NCBI GenBank assembly: GCA_000827265.1
Contig: KN834760.1
Span: 380,228 to 390,298 of the forward strand
Length of the DNA stretch: 10,071 bases
Direction of reading: 5' to 3'
DNA from: Collybiopsis luxurians FD-317 M1
Taxonomy: Eukaryota > Basidiomycota > Agaricomycetes > Agaricales > Omphalotaceae
A program made the translations under genes and the position numbers. How positions within the stretch are numbered: position 1 is the stretch's first letter; each line of letters begins with the position of its first letter. Below, piece after piece: positions 1 through 7,152 of the stretch. Under the pieces are notes generated by a model. It did no database searches. It saw only the letters and a list, made by a program, of their open reading frames with translations, and was not told where the DNA came from.

Positions 1-2
1 TG

Positions 3-871
3 TCTGGGTCCAGAGATTGGACAGTGAGAATCTGGGATGCCACCACTGGCACTCAGATTGGTGATCCTCTCCATGGCCATGATGATTCTGTCCAGTCAGT
101 AACATTTTCACCTGATGGAACCAGGATTGTGTCTGGGTCCTGGGACAGGACCGTGAGGATCTGGGATGCCACCACTGGCACTCAGATTGGTCATTCTCTC
201 CATGGCCATAATGATTCTGTCTGGTCAGTAGCATTTTCATCTCATGAAACCAGGATTGTGTCTGGGTCTTTAGACAGGACAGTGAGAATCTGGGATGCCA
301 CCACTGGCACTCAAATTGGTGATCCTCTCCATGGCCATGATGAATCTATTCAGTCAGTAGCATTTTCACCTGATGGAACCAGGATTGTGTCTGGATCTAA
401 AGACAGGACAGTGAGGATTTGGGATGCCACCACTGCCAGTAGGACTCAAATTATTGATCCTCTCCATGACCATGATGATTATATCCAGTCAGTAGAATTT
501 TCATCTGATGGAACTTCTTTGTCTGTTGATAATAGAGTGCTATCAATCAGGGATAATGTCCATGGTCTTCACAACCATTTAACATCACTTCAGTTTAATA
601 GTAAGTCACTCCACTTATTTACTCATCAATTACTCATTCTACTTTTGCTCAATGCCCAGCTGGCATAAGTCCACACTGGACCTTATCATCAGATGGCTGG
701 ATCCAAGTCTCCAACATTCCTTTTTCTCTTGTTTGGATTCCTCCCCCTTTCCACAACAAGTTATGGACTCCCAGAACTGAATGCATAATTTGTTCTATTG
801 GATATAACAAATTATCCTTCCAAAATTGTTTATATGGTGCAAATTGGTCCCAATGCATTATTGATTTGTAA
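3..871 (+). CDS. WD40-repeat protein, 3' part (exons 3-600 and 660-871; 5' end outside window)
   Basis: The frame is open from base 3, so the gene enters from the left. It encodes WD40 blades of 43 residues: each has a GH dipeptide, a SVxFSPDGTRIVSGS-type strand, a D-R-T-V-R-I-W-D motif and a linker DATTGTQIGDPL. Four similar units are followed by one with a short insertion (ASR) and one degenerate blade. A GTAAGT donor at 601 and a CCCAG acceptor ending at 659 define a 59-base intron. Splicing A600 to C660 keeps the frame and gives a terminal exon starting TGISPHWTLSSDGWIQ, rich in Trp and Pro (WIPPP), ending in TAA at 869-871. Unspliced, the frame stops at 666-668. WD40 arrays of this type commonly form the C-terminal sensor of NACHT/NLR-like fungal proteins, and I recall similar tails from that group. 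The NLR head is not in the window, so that assignment is inference. Confidence 0.85.
24..539 (+). repeat. Tandem 129-base WD40-coding repeats
   Basis: Units start at 24, 153, 282 and 411, each at GTGAG(A/G)AT, with an exact 129-base period (43 codons). By eye, units differ from each other at about 11-14 positions, roughly 90% identity. The last unit carries a small in-frame insertion and then diverges. High DNA identity between blades is typical of recently expanded or homogenised fungal WD40 arrays. Confidence 0.85.
601..659 (+). other. Intron of the WD40 gene
   Basis: GTAAGT donor at 601, pyrimidine-rich 3' half, acceptor CCCAG ending at 659, 59 bases. Removing it keeps a 71-codon terminal exon in frame; leaving it in ends the protein at the TAA at 666-668 after a hydrophobic, non-WD40 tail. 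Confidence 0.7.
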
Positions 872-933
872 CTGTTAGTTAATAATGGGTTGCAATTTGT
901 AAGAGAGATTAATTAATGGACTATTATTGCTGA

Positions 934-1663
934 TTCTCATTTGAGCCTTATATAACCAAGTCCAATGGCTTGGTCCACTTGTATGTTGTAGGCCATTGCA
1001 ACTTCAAGTTGTGCATGGCTTGTATGACTCAGGTGCTTGATCTGATCCCAGACAATATTAGAAAATTATCAATCTCAGCATATACTTATGAAGGACTGCC
1101 ACTAGACTATGTTAGGCCTGGAGCAAAATCTCAAATTTGTGAAGCGGGGTTGCTGCTTCAGGTATAAAGTAACATTGATATCTTCTAGTTTGTTCAAAAT
1201 TCCTTCCCTGACTCTTAGTCTCTTAACAAAACAGAGGGAGGATTTTCTTATGCACAATCAGCCCATCATTCCAGGCTTTTAATCTATTCTACATTAAGAT
1301 TTTATTTATTTCTTTTCCTTTTTCAATTACAACTGAAAGGAGTCTGGAAATTTGTAATTTCCCATCCAGGCTCTGATTGGCTTGTAAAGTTGTAATTGTT
1401 TGTTGTTATTCATACTTTTAATTTTCCTGCATTTATTCTAACAAAGAACAGTCATAAGTTTTGTTCACTCTGTATAATATTCTTAATTCAACTTTTGGTA
1501 TCATTTACAGTGGCAGTTTGAGTAGGATGAGGACATTGAAGATGGCCTGAAGGCCTGAGAGGTACAGGTACATCACAGTAGTGTACTGGCTCAAAATTTC
1601 AATTGGTTGCACTTTAAATATGAGTTGCAGCTAGGTTTCAAACTGAGCAAGAAAGGCACTTGA
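934..1663 (+). pseudogene. Decayed spliced gene fragment (exon about 934-1161, exon 1511-1663)
   Basis: I do not recognise the family. The frame open from 934 ends in a protein-like stretch including DYVRPGAKSQICEAG and then a donor CAG|GTATAAAG at 1162. After a long intron (349 bases) the acceptor TTTACAG ending at 1510 resumes the same phase with WQFE, an acidic run DEDIEDGLKA, and about 35 further residues to TGA at 1661. Two in-frame stops interrupt the second exon, TAG at 1523 and TGA at 1556. Both could arise by a single C-to-T or G-to-A change from CAG and TGG. Read this way it is a dead gene or transposon remnant. Evidence is only frame continuity and splice signals, so chance is not excluded. 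Confidence 0.35.
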
Positions 1664-2143
1664 GCTGGGGTACCTTAACCCTAGGTCCCTAAGTGCTGAC
1701 TGCACGGGGACATCAGGGGATTTATGTATTTATCAAAAGCAAATCAGATTGGGCTAGTCTGACCTTTACTTCAAACCTGTATACATCACATATATGACAT
1801 TCCATAAGCCATATATGTACACAATTTTCATTTGTCCATTTTTTGTCTCTTGCAATACTGTACTCTACACCTTGTTACTTCTTTTATATGTTGTACAGCC
1901 TAAGCAACTTTTGTTGCCACCCAAGACCCAAGAAACTATTCATTACCACCCCATGAAGATGTTAAAAAATGCAATTGCACACTGACCCAAGAAAACCATA
2001 TATTCATTCCCATTTGCTATATCCTTTGTCTGCAACACATCCTGATAACTCATACTTATCATGTATTGCTCATTATTCTTGTTTGTTAATCTTCATACTC
2101 TTCTTCATCATCACTAACTGTCTTTCATTTTTCCTTTGCTCAG
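1664..2143. other. AT-rich stretch without a supported gene
   Basis: All frames contain frequent stops or only short AT-driven open runs. The only structured piece is the right edge, where CTAAC (2113-2117), a T/C-rich tract and CAG (2141-2143) form a convincing intron 3' end leading into the next entry. Confidence 0.5.
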
Positions 2144-2267
2144 GGATGATGATGAAACTGAAGATTCCACAAGAGGTAGCGGCAGTAGAAGCATCAAAGA
2201 AGCATCTTCCTTGTTATCAATCAGTGGGTCTGTGGCAACAATTGGAAGAGGTTTGCCTGGAAGTTAA
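2144..2267 (+). pseudogene. Possible terminal exon of a decayed gene (unknown)
   Basis: The exon follows a textbook intron 3' end (branch-like CTAAC, pyrimidine tract, CAG at 2141-2143). The frame starting with GAT at 2145 encodes 40 residues: an acidic start DDDETED, then a Gly/Ser-rich segment with SGSRSIKEASSLLSISGS, ending GRGLPGS and TAA at 2265. A second frame is also open to a TGA at 2281 (GMMMKLKIPQEV start). I prefer the acidic frame because it resembles ordinary C-terminal tails, but this is a judgement. It may be the end of the decayed gene further left. Confidence 0.3.
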
Positions 2268-2573
2268 GAAGGGTTGGGAGTGATAAATATAATACATGTT
2301 GAGAGTTGTATTGGGTATTGAAGGGATATATGCAACATGCTTCAGTTGATGAACAGACAAATGGAAGGATGAGTAATCTAGTAGAAAAACAAAGAAAACA
2401 ATATCTCCTGCTTCCATGGCCAAATTCCTCTCCACCAGTTGTTGTTTCCTTTAGTTGACACTTAGTAGCAAGGAGGCCATGTCATCCTTCCAATCAGGCT
2501 CAGTCCAAATGCAGCCCTATGTCAATCCTATGCCCCTCTCGGATGATATACCCAAGGTTGAAGATTTCAGTGT

Positions 2574-2581
2574 GATGAGTG
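2574..2581. repeat. Target site duplication, left copy (GATGAGTG)
   Basis: Eight bases identical to 3405-3412, directly abutting the left terminal inverted repeat. Confidence 0.88.
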
Positions 2582-2601
2582 TAGGGTGCTGTGAATAATT
2601 C
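2582..2601 (+). repeat. hAT terminal inverted repeat, left
   Basis: Matches the reverse complement of 3385-3404 at 17 of 20 positions; the first eight bases, TAGGGTGC, are identical. Confidence 0.88.
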
Positions 2602-2609
2602 CCGGCCCT

Positions 2610-2740
2610 GTTAATAACATTGTTATTAATGACAGTCCCCCAGAGGACCATTATTAACCTAGTTAATAACATGTTATTAACATTTATGTGAAAAAGATAA
2701 TTAACAAGTGAAAAATTGATATTTTAACATGTTATTAACA
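2610..2740. repeat. Left subterminal GTTATTAAC repeat cluster
   Basis: The 9-mer GTTATTAAC or its complement GTTAATAAC occurs exactly at 2610, 2662, 2673 and 2731, with near copies at 2622 and 2650. The pair at 2662-2681 forms the perfect 20-base palindrome GTTAATAACATGTTATTAAC. Subterminal repeats of this kind are known transposase-binding sites in hAT elements; that role here is inferred from position and repetition. Confidence 0.75.
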
Positions 2741-2770
2741 AAAGTGCAAGTGAATAAATAATTACCCTAC

Positions 2771-3015
2771 CTGACATCAGAAATGGGCTGCAAGATCCTT
2801 TCAAAATCTGACCGCTAGTGCATTAAAATCTCTGCCATATCACCCATCTCTTGCTAAACAGGTCGAGGAGGAATGGCTGGCCCTGGATTGAACTTGATCC
2901 GGGGATTCAAGTTTGGCGTCGCCATATTCTCCTGCACCAATGTCCAGTATGTCAGACTCAATGGCTCTCCCTCATCATTGTCCTTGCTCCTTGTACTACC
3001 TTTGCTCTGTGACAT
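2771..3015 (-). CDS. Short spliced open frame inside the hAT element (exons 3015-2860, 2814-2771)
   Basis: On the minus strand, ATG at 3015 opens a 53-codon frame starting MSQSKGSTRSKDNDEGEP, with the later segment NPRIKFNPGPAIPPRP, ending at TAG 2856-2854. That TAG overlaps a GTTTAG donor at 2859. Splicing to CACTAG (acceptor ending 2815) removes 45 bases and continues in frame (RSDFERILQPISDV) to a second donor, CAG|GTAGGG, at 2770. It looks like the first exons of a longer gene whose rest was lost: either the 5' part of the parental transposase or a captured host fragment. No transposase motif is visible in so short a piece. Confidence 0.35.
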
Positions 3016-3323
3016 CTTTCATCTTAGCATTCTTGAAACTCCCAATCAGTTTCAGAATTTTGCAAAAAGAGAGTCAATGCCTGGTATTTTCATTATTGAG
3101 CAGACCTTGGGCAAGTACTGCGAATACTGTTTTCTTGCAAATTCAGACATTTGATCCACCTGTATCACTTGACACTGCCTAACAAGACTTCTCAGTACTT
3201 ATTTTTCAAGTTAGCATGGATTGGTCATGAACCCTGCAGTCTGTATCTTTGAGAATGGTCTGTTCACGAGGATGCATCATTTGAATTATTCCCACATTTT
3301 AACATGGTGTTTTTGACCTCTGA

Positions 3324-3367
3324 GTTAATAACATGTTATTAACATGTTATTAGCAATGTTAATTAAC
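3324..3367. repeat. Right subterminal GTTATTAAC repeat cluster
   Basis: The same perfect 20-base palindrome recurs at 3324-3343, followed by the variant GTTATTAGC at 3346 and GTTAATTAAC at 3358. Left and right clusters are not identical in spacing, but the core motif is shared. Confidence 0.75.
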
Positions 3368-3384
3368 ACATGTTAGTATAAGAT

Positions 3385-3404
3385 GACTTGTTCACGGCAC
3401 CCTA
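3385..3404 (-). repeat. hAT terminal inverted repeat, right
   Basis: Reverse complement of the left end, with two C/T differences and one G/T difference. Confidence 0.88.
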
Positions 3405-3412
3405 GATGAGTG
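3405..3412. repeat. Target site duplication, right copy (GATGAGTG)
   Basis: Eight bases identical to 2574-2581, directly abutting the right terminal inverted repeat. Confidence 0.88.
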
Positions 3413-3486
3413 GGCCACTCAAATGCCCTGCTTTTTTTATTGGAGTGTATTGTAAGAAAGTGAATGGTGAGTATTTTTTGAGGTAG

Positions 3487-3763
3487 CTTTTGGGCCTGGT
3501 AGTGGGATGTTTTTGATGGGGGGTTTGGCTTTCTTTGGCTTGTTTTGGGGGGTATGAAAATTTCTTACTTTTGAAGGGCAAGGGATATGGAAAACTTTGA
3601 TTGAGGTGTGCACTGGTATTTAGTTGACTTGCTGGTACTCTCTTTTGAAGGAGTCTTGGACGTCAAGTCACTTGAACTGAGTGCATTCCTGGGGGTCCCC
3701 AATGCACTAGATCGACTCATTTCCACTGTTCACCTTGTTTACAGTGCTTGCATATGACCCCAA
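3487..3763. other. Stretch without a supported gene; contains a small hairpin
   Basis: G/T-rich DNA with stops in all frames. The one structure is the inverted repeat AGTGCATT (3680-3687) / AATGCACT (3701-3708) with an inner GGGG/CCCC pairing, and next to it the near-palindrome TCAAGTCACTTGA. It could mark an element end; no family is assigned. Confidence 0.4.
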
Positions 3764-3996
3764 CTACCTTCTCTGAATGTGGAAAAAACTCTGATCTATA
3801 GTCAACATACCAGGAGAGGCTTCCTGAACCCATTGAGGAAGCTGTCCAAAAATATGGGGATCACTACCCTGATAGCTTGTTCCACAGCCAGGATCATTTT
3901 TGCAATGCAAATCACAGATGTAACACTTGGTAAAAAGAAAGTAATCATTTCCTGTTAAGGTCTGGACATGACGTGCAATAGGATTGTCATTATATC

Positions 3997-4046
3997 CTGA
4001 CATTAAATCAGTCAATACCTGAACAGATTCAATTTTTAACTCTTAC
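3997..4046 (-). other. Intron in the DUF6729-like pseudogene
   Basis: GTAAGAG donor at 4046, acceptor TGTCAG ending at 3997, 50 bases. Splicing rebuilds AAT-GGA (Asn-Gly) and joins the two halves of the Cys-containing domain in phase, which the unspliced sequence does not. Confidence 0.65.
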
Positions 4047-4552
4047 CATTCATTGTAAGATTTCCACCACATCGACACTCGTAATGATCTGAATGGCCAG
4101 GCAGGTATTCCGGAAGCCAAACAAAAATTGATTTGAGGCAGAGAGGATCAGGAGAGAATGAGGTAATGATGGAATTATGAAGAGCAAAAACTGGATGCAA
4201 AGGATGAACAAGAACTGTCCTTCTTTGTAGCACTTGGGTGTGCCATATTGGACTATTTGTGTGTGGATGCTATTCCAGAAGTCAAGCAAATATTGATGAT
4301 TGATGGAGCAAACAGGAACTTCTGCATCTTTTTCTTCTGCCTCTGCAAATTTTGTATTTTTCTCCATCAAGTCATTGTCATTATCTGAGATGCTTTCATC
4401 AATCTTCTGACCCTCCTCAATTCCGATATCGGCATATTCATCATTGTCCATGACTTCATTCACTTCATTGATGAGACATTGAAATGCCTCATTAGAGGAA
4501 GTATCCTCACACAAAGGCATGTCCGAGCTGCTAGAGGGCCCAGGTATGGAGT

Positions 4553-4609
4553 CTGATAAGTATGGTATAATTATCAAGTTGGCATTGAAATAATTTACTT
4601 GTAACTCAC
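4553..4609 (-). other. Intron in the DUF6729-like pseudogene
   Basis: GTGAGTTAC donor at 4609, acceptor TATCAG ending at 4553, 57 bases. The intron length is a multiple of three, so the frame stays open through it; the splice signals are the evidence. Confidence 0.5.
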
Positions 4610-4875
4610 CTTGATCAGACTGAAAGTTGACCCACACCCTGTGTTGGGCATTGTGCAAAAAATGCAGGGACATTAGGCTGACCTTCTACTGGGGCTTCCA
4701 ACTGCTTGCCCCTTGAGATAGAAGACTGAATTTCATGTGTTGGAACTGGTGTTGATGCATCCACGAGACATTTCTTTTTTCTACTGGCACCTTTCTGCTG
4801 TCCACCATGAGTACCATGTGTCTGTAAAGCAGAGGATGTATGTTCTGATTGCTCTGGAACACTATTAGAAGACAT

Positions 4876-5324
4876 ATGATAGAGAATTAATGGAGCATAA
4901 ATAAGGACAAGAGGTGGTTGAAGACGAAAGAGCAATTGCAGATAGGGGTTGACATACAAAGCTAATCTTTCAACTAAAAATGTGGGGTCAGCTGGCTCGA
5001 GAAATATTGCTGTATGGCCAATACCATTCTGCATAAAATTACTTGTATTTTCAGAGGCAGAAAACTACTTATATTACAACCTGCTGTGAACGCGACGAGG
5101 ACTTAGCGGGTCAACTAGCATCGCCGATACCGCTCCGGCACAAATCACCTAATTAGTCAGGCGGCATCAAGGCGGCATGGGCTATGTCGGGTTAACCCTC
5201 TGACATAAGACATGGACCCCTAATTATGGAAACTGCACTGCATAATGATAAAATAAATCACTACAATGATAATTTGTCTGTCATACGACTAAGGAAACCG
5301 ATGATCCGCTTTTTCAACTGAATG
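4876..5324. other. Flank of the pseudogene and transition to different base composition
   Basis: Up to about 5050 the DNA is AT-rich like the transposon region; from about 5085 it contains CG-rich runs (GAACGCGACGAGG, CGCCGATACCGCTCCGGC). A short direct repeat GGCGGCAT occurs at 5160-5167 and 5171-5178. The minus-strand frame upstream of ATG 4875 is open to 5034 but hydrophobic, and I take it as 5' leader. No gene is supported. Confidence 0.4.
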
Positions 5325-5385
5325 GGTGCCAAACTGTTACCATTTTGAGCGACTTTTTCGCCCAAAATGGTAAACTCTTGGCACC
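5325..5385. repeat. 61-base near-perfect inverted repeat (hairpin)
   Basis: Arms of 28 bases, 5325-5352 and 5358-5385, pair with five mismatches around a 5-base loop. The outer GGTGCCAA/TTGGCACC and the block TTACCATTTTG/CAAAATGGTAA are perfect. If transcribed, it would fold into a long stem. It could be a tiny fold-back element, a small-RNA precursor, or a chance palindrome; no target duplication is evident. Confidence 0.7.
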
Positions 5386-7152
5386 TTGTCTTGTATAATG
5401 TAGATGAGAGGGTAAATCTACAGCTAAGACAGTAGATGCGTTCCCTACGAAGCGTTCGTAAACCGAAAATGCAAGCAAATTGGGCGGTATGACAAAACAA
5501 AATCGTCTGATACCTACTTCAGCTTCTCTATTACCGGCTGCAGAGCGACCTTGCGAGTTGCATACACATACACCAACCCATGAACCACAGCATAAGAACG
5601 GAAGCTTTGCTACGTAACCGTCAGCGCTCATCCATACAAAGTTTGTACTATTCCGGCATACCAATGCACCCAGGAGGATTCAAGAAATAAGGGAATTCGA
5701 GAACCTGAGATGTGAATGGAGGAAGGGGAGCGCGGACCCTTTGAACGAGACCAAAGCTTGGGCTTGTTATTGCAAGCTCGCTGTGATCTCCTGGTGAAGC
5801 ATCGGCGCGGCATCTCCTTATAGGCTAACGAACCATCCAAGTGCCCAATGGAAACAAGGAAATGGAATCTGCTTATAACCACTAACCGGATGATCCTTTG
5901 CCTCATTCGTGAGAGAAAGTGGCTCGTATTTCGCGGACGATGCTAACGACCCTGCAGACCGCATACCCAAAAGGGTGAGCTCGTTGCGCTGGGCTTGGCA
6001 TCATATATACGTAGAACATGAAAATTGCAAGTGTGAGCCCAAGACGCATTGCACGTCGCAGCTGCTGGACGCCCGAAGTTTTGAAGCCACCGGTAATCAG
6101 TGTCACAAACTCTCGCTTCCTCAGTTCCTAGTAATCTTTTCCCGAAAGCGAAGCAGTTTTCGAGGTAATTCGACCGTACTCGCGATTCAGACGACCCAGT
6201 AAGACGAGGATAAAAATCAATAATGTATTATGTGGTCTTTTCTGTAAACCATACACTACTCGTCTCGAATCCAGATGGAGGGACCGGATCATCCTAAACG
6301 AAGCCAAAAAAAATACGCGTAGAGCATCCATCAGGAAGAGCTTCGAGGACCCAGTTACTGAAAATACGCACCCTCTGACCACGTTTATGCCCCGTCAACT
6401 GCTCGTCTCTCCTCATCATCATCTCATCCCAATTGTCTATGTTGTGGCGGATAGGCTGGACGTAAGCGGTCCCTCAATATGTATCCAAGAGTTTGGAGCG
6501 GTGGGAGAACGTACTTTGCCTAGATTTTGCGCCCTTGTGGATACATTTAATAGCGTACCGGACACTCCAAACATTACGGTGACCAGGCCTGTGTCGAAAC
6601 GAGTCAGAGCGTTGTAGCACGAGCAGATTATGTTACGAAGGTGGATATACCGAAAGGAATGAGAGCCTCCCAAGGTACGGGCATCGTTGAGTGATGGAAA
6701 GAAGCGGAGAAGAATGTTTGTTCTTGTTTGATCCAAAAGCCGTCACTTGGCCGCTCCGGCGGTACTGAAAGCGGCGTACACTCAACATCAGCTTATTTTT
6801 CACCATGAACGTGCAGCTTGAGATCCGCAAATATAACACTTATACGAACAGCACTCTTAAAGTTCACCTCGGATTTATTCGGTTCGATGTTATGTTATGT
6901 TTTTGTGGACCCGCATCGCACTCAACCGCTTCCTAAATCTGCAGTGTGTACCTTCTCCGGGGCACCAACACTCCTCTGAATGAGATCATTACATGAAAAT
7001 AAACGAAGAGGAAAAATACAAGATAAAATTAACCCTCGCAAAATAGGGATTTGTCAAAATATTATGAAAGTACATGACGTATCGTTACAACGAACTCGGC
7101 TTCTCTGAAGGAGTTGCTACATAGGGTGCGGATCGTTCACCGCAAAGTCAGA
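5386..7152. other. Long region without a supported gene
   Basis: Open frames up to about 115 codons exist on both strands, overlapping and antiparallel (for example 5314-5664 minus, 5909-6202 plus, 6437-6736 minus). None has a recognisable domain, a consistent splice chain, or a repeated composition pattern. I see no tRNA or rRNA. The right edge presumably holds the 3' untranslated part of the minus-strand gene ending at 7153. Confidence 0.5.
6874..6879 (-). terminator. Candidate poly(A) signal (AATAAA) for the 7153-9096 gene
   Basis: TTTATT on the plus strand reads AATAAA on the minus strand, about 275 bases past the stop codon. Fungal poly(A) signals are loose, so this is only a candidate. 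Confidence 0.25.

Larger units (their letters stand above)
2582..3404. mobile_element. Non-autonomous hAT-type DNA transposon (823 bp)
   Basis: The left end TAGGGTGCTGTGAATAATTC (2582-2601) and the reverse complement of the right end, TAGGGTGCCGTGAACAAGTC (3404-3385), match at 17 of 20 bases. The element is flanked by identical 8-base copies of GATGAGTG at 2574-2581 and 3405-3412. An 8-base target duplication with short terminal repeats beginning TAGGG is the hallmark of the hAT superfamily. At 823 bp it is too short for a complete transposase, which is usually more than 500 residues, so it must depend on an enzyme from elsewhere. Inside are subterminal palindromic repeats and a short spliced open frame. 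The perfect duplication suggests a fairly recent insertion. Confidence 0.88.
2479..3486 (+). pseudogene. Small open frame split by the hAT element (2479-2581 + 3413-3486)
   Basis: Removing the transposon and one copy of its 8-base duplication joins 2581 to 3413 and leaves one continuous frame of 58 codons from ATG 2479 to TAG 3484. The left part includes QPYVNPMPLSDDIPKVEDF and the joined right part begins GPLKCPAFFIGVYCKK. A plausible acceptor (TTTCCTTTAG ending at 2454) lies upstream in the same frame, and a GTGAGT donor at 3467 lies near the end, so this could be an internal exon rather than a whole gene. The family is not recognised. Frame continuity across the empty site is visible; that it was a functional exon is inference, since 58 open codons can occur by chance. 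Confidence 0.35.
3764..4875 (-). pseudogene. Frameshifted, truncated transposon-associated gene with DUF6729-like Cys region
   Basis: Reading right to left, ATG 4875 starts a Ser/Gln-rich, basic N-terminus. An intron (GTGAGT at 4609, acceptor ending 4553, 57 bases) leads to an acidic segment rich in Asp/Glu, then WNSIHTQIVQYGTPKCYKEG. A second intron (GTAAGAG at 4046, acceptor ending 3997, 50 bases) joins ECRCGGNLTMNG to YNDNPIARHVQ in phase. The CRCGG and YICDLHCKNDPGCG pieces form a zinc-ribbon-like Cys pattern, followed by DPHIFGQLPQWVQEA; I recall this block from DUF6729-type proteins of Agaricomycete mobile elements. The gene is broken: the frame changes between about 4673 and 4617, again near 4218 (one base apparently lost after CYKEGQ), and the end is lost after 3764, with no downstream domain visible. 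Confidence is high that it is dead, moderate on family. Confidence 0.65.

Noticed and set aside
1969..2283. 104-codon plus-strand open frame
   Set aside because: Its first half covers a clear intron 3' end (CTAAC, pyrimidine tract, CAG). Only the part after 2143 is a candidate exon, and another frame fits it at least as well.
5314..5906. Two overlapping minus-strand open frames (116 and 92 codons)
   Set aside because: No recognisable domain; the second starts within a different frame, and the first runs through the 61-base hairpin. Composition is not protein-like and no splice chain joins them.
6255..6300. TTCGA-containing segment on the minus strand, considered as a tRNA T-loop
   Set aside because: The flanking bases do not form a T-stem, and no acceptor, D or anticodon arm could be built around it.
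5909..6617. Plus-strand open frames of 97 and 76 codons
   Set aside because: Antisense frames of similar length cover the same DNA, there are no matching splice signals, and no family resemblance is seen.
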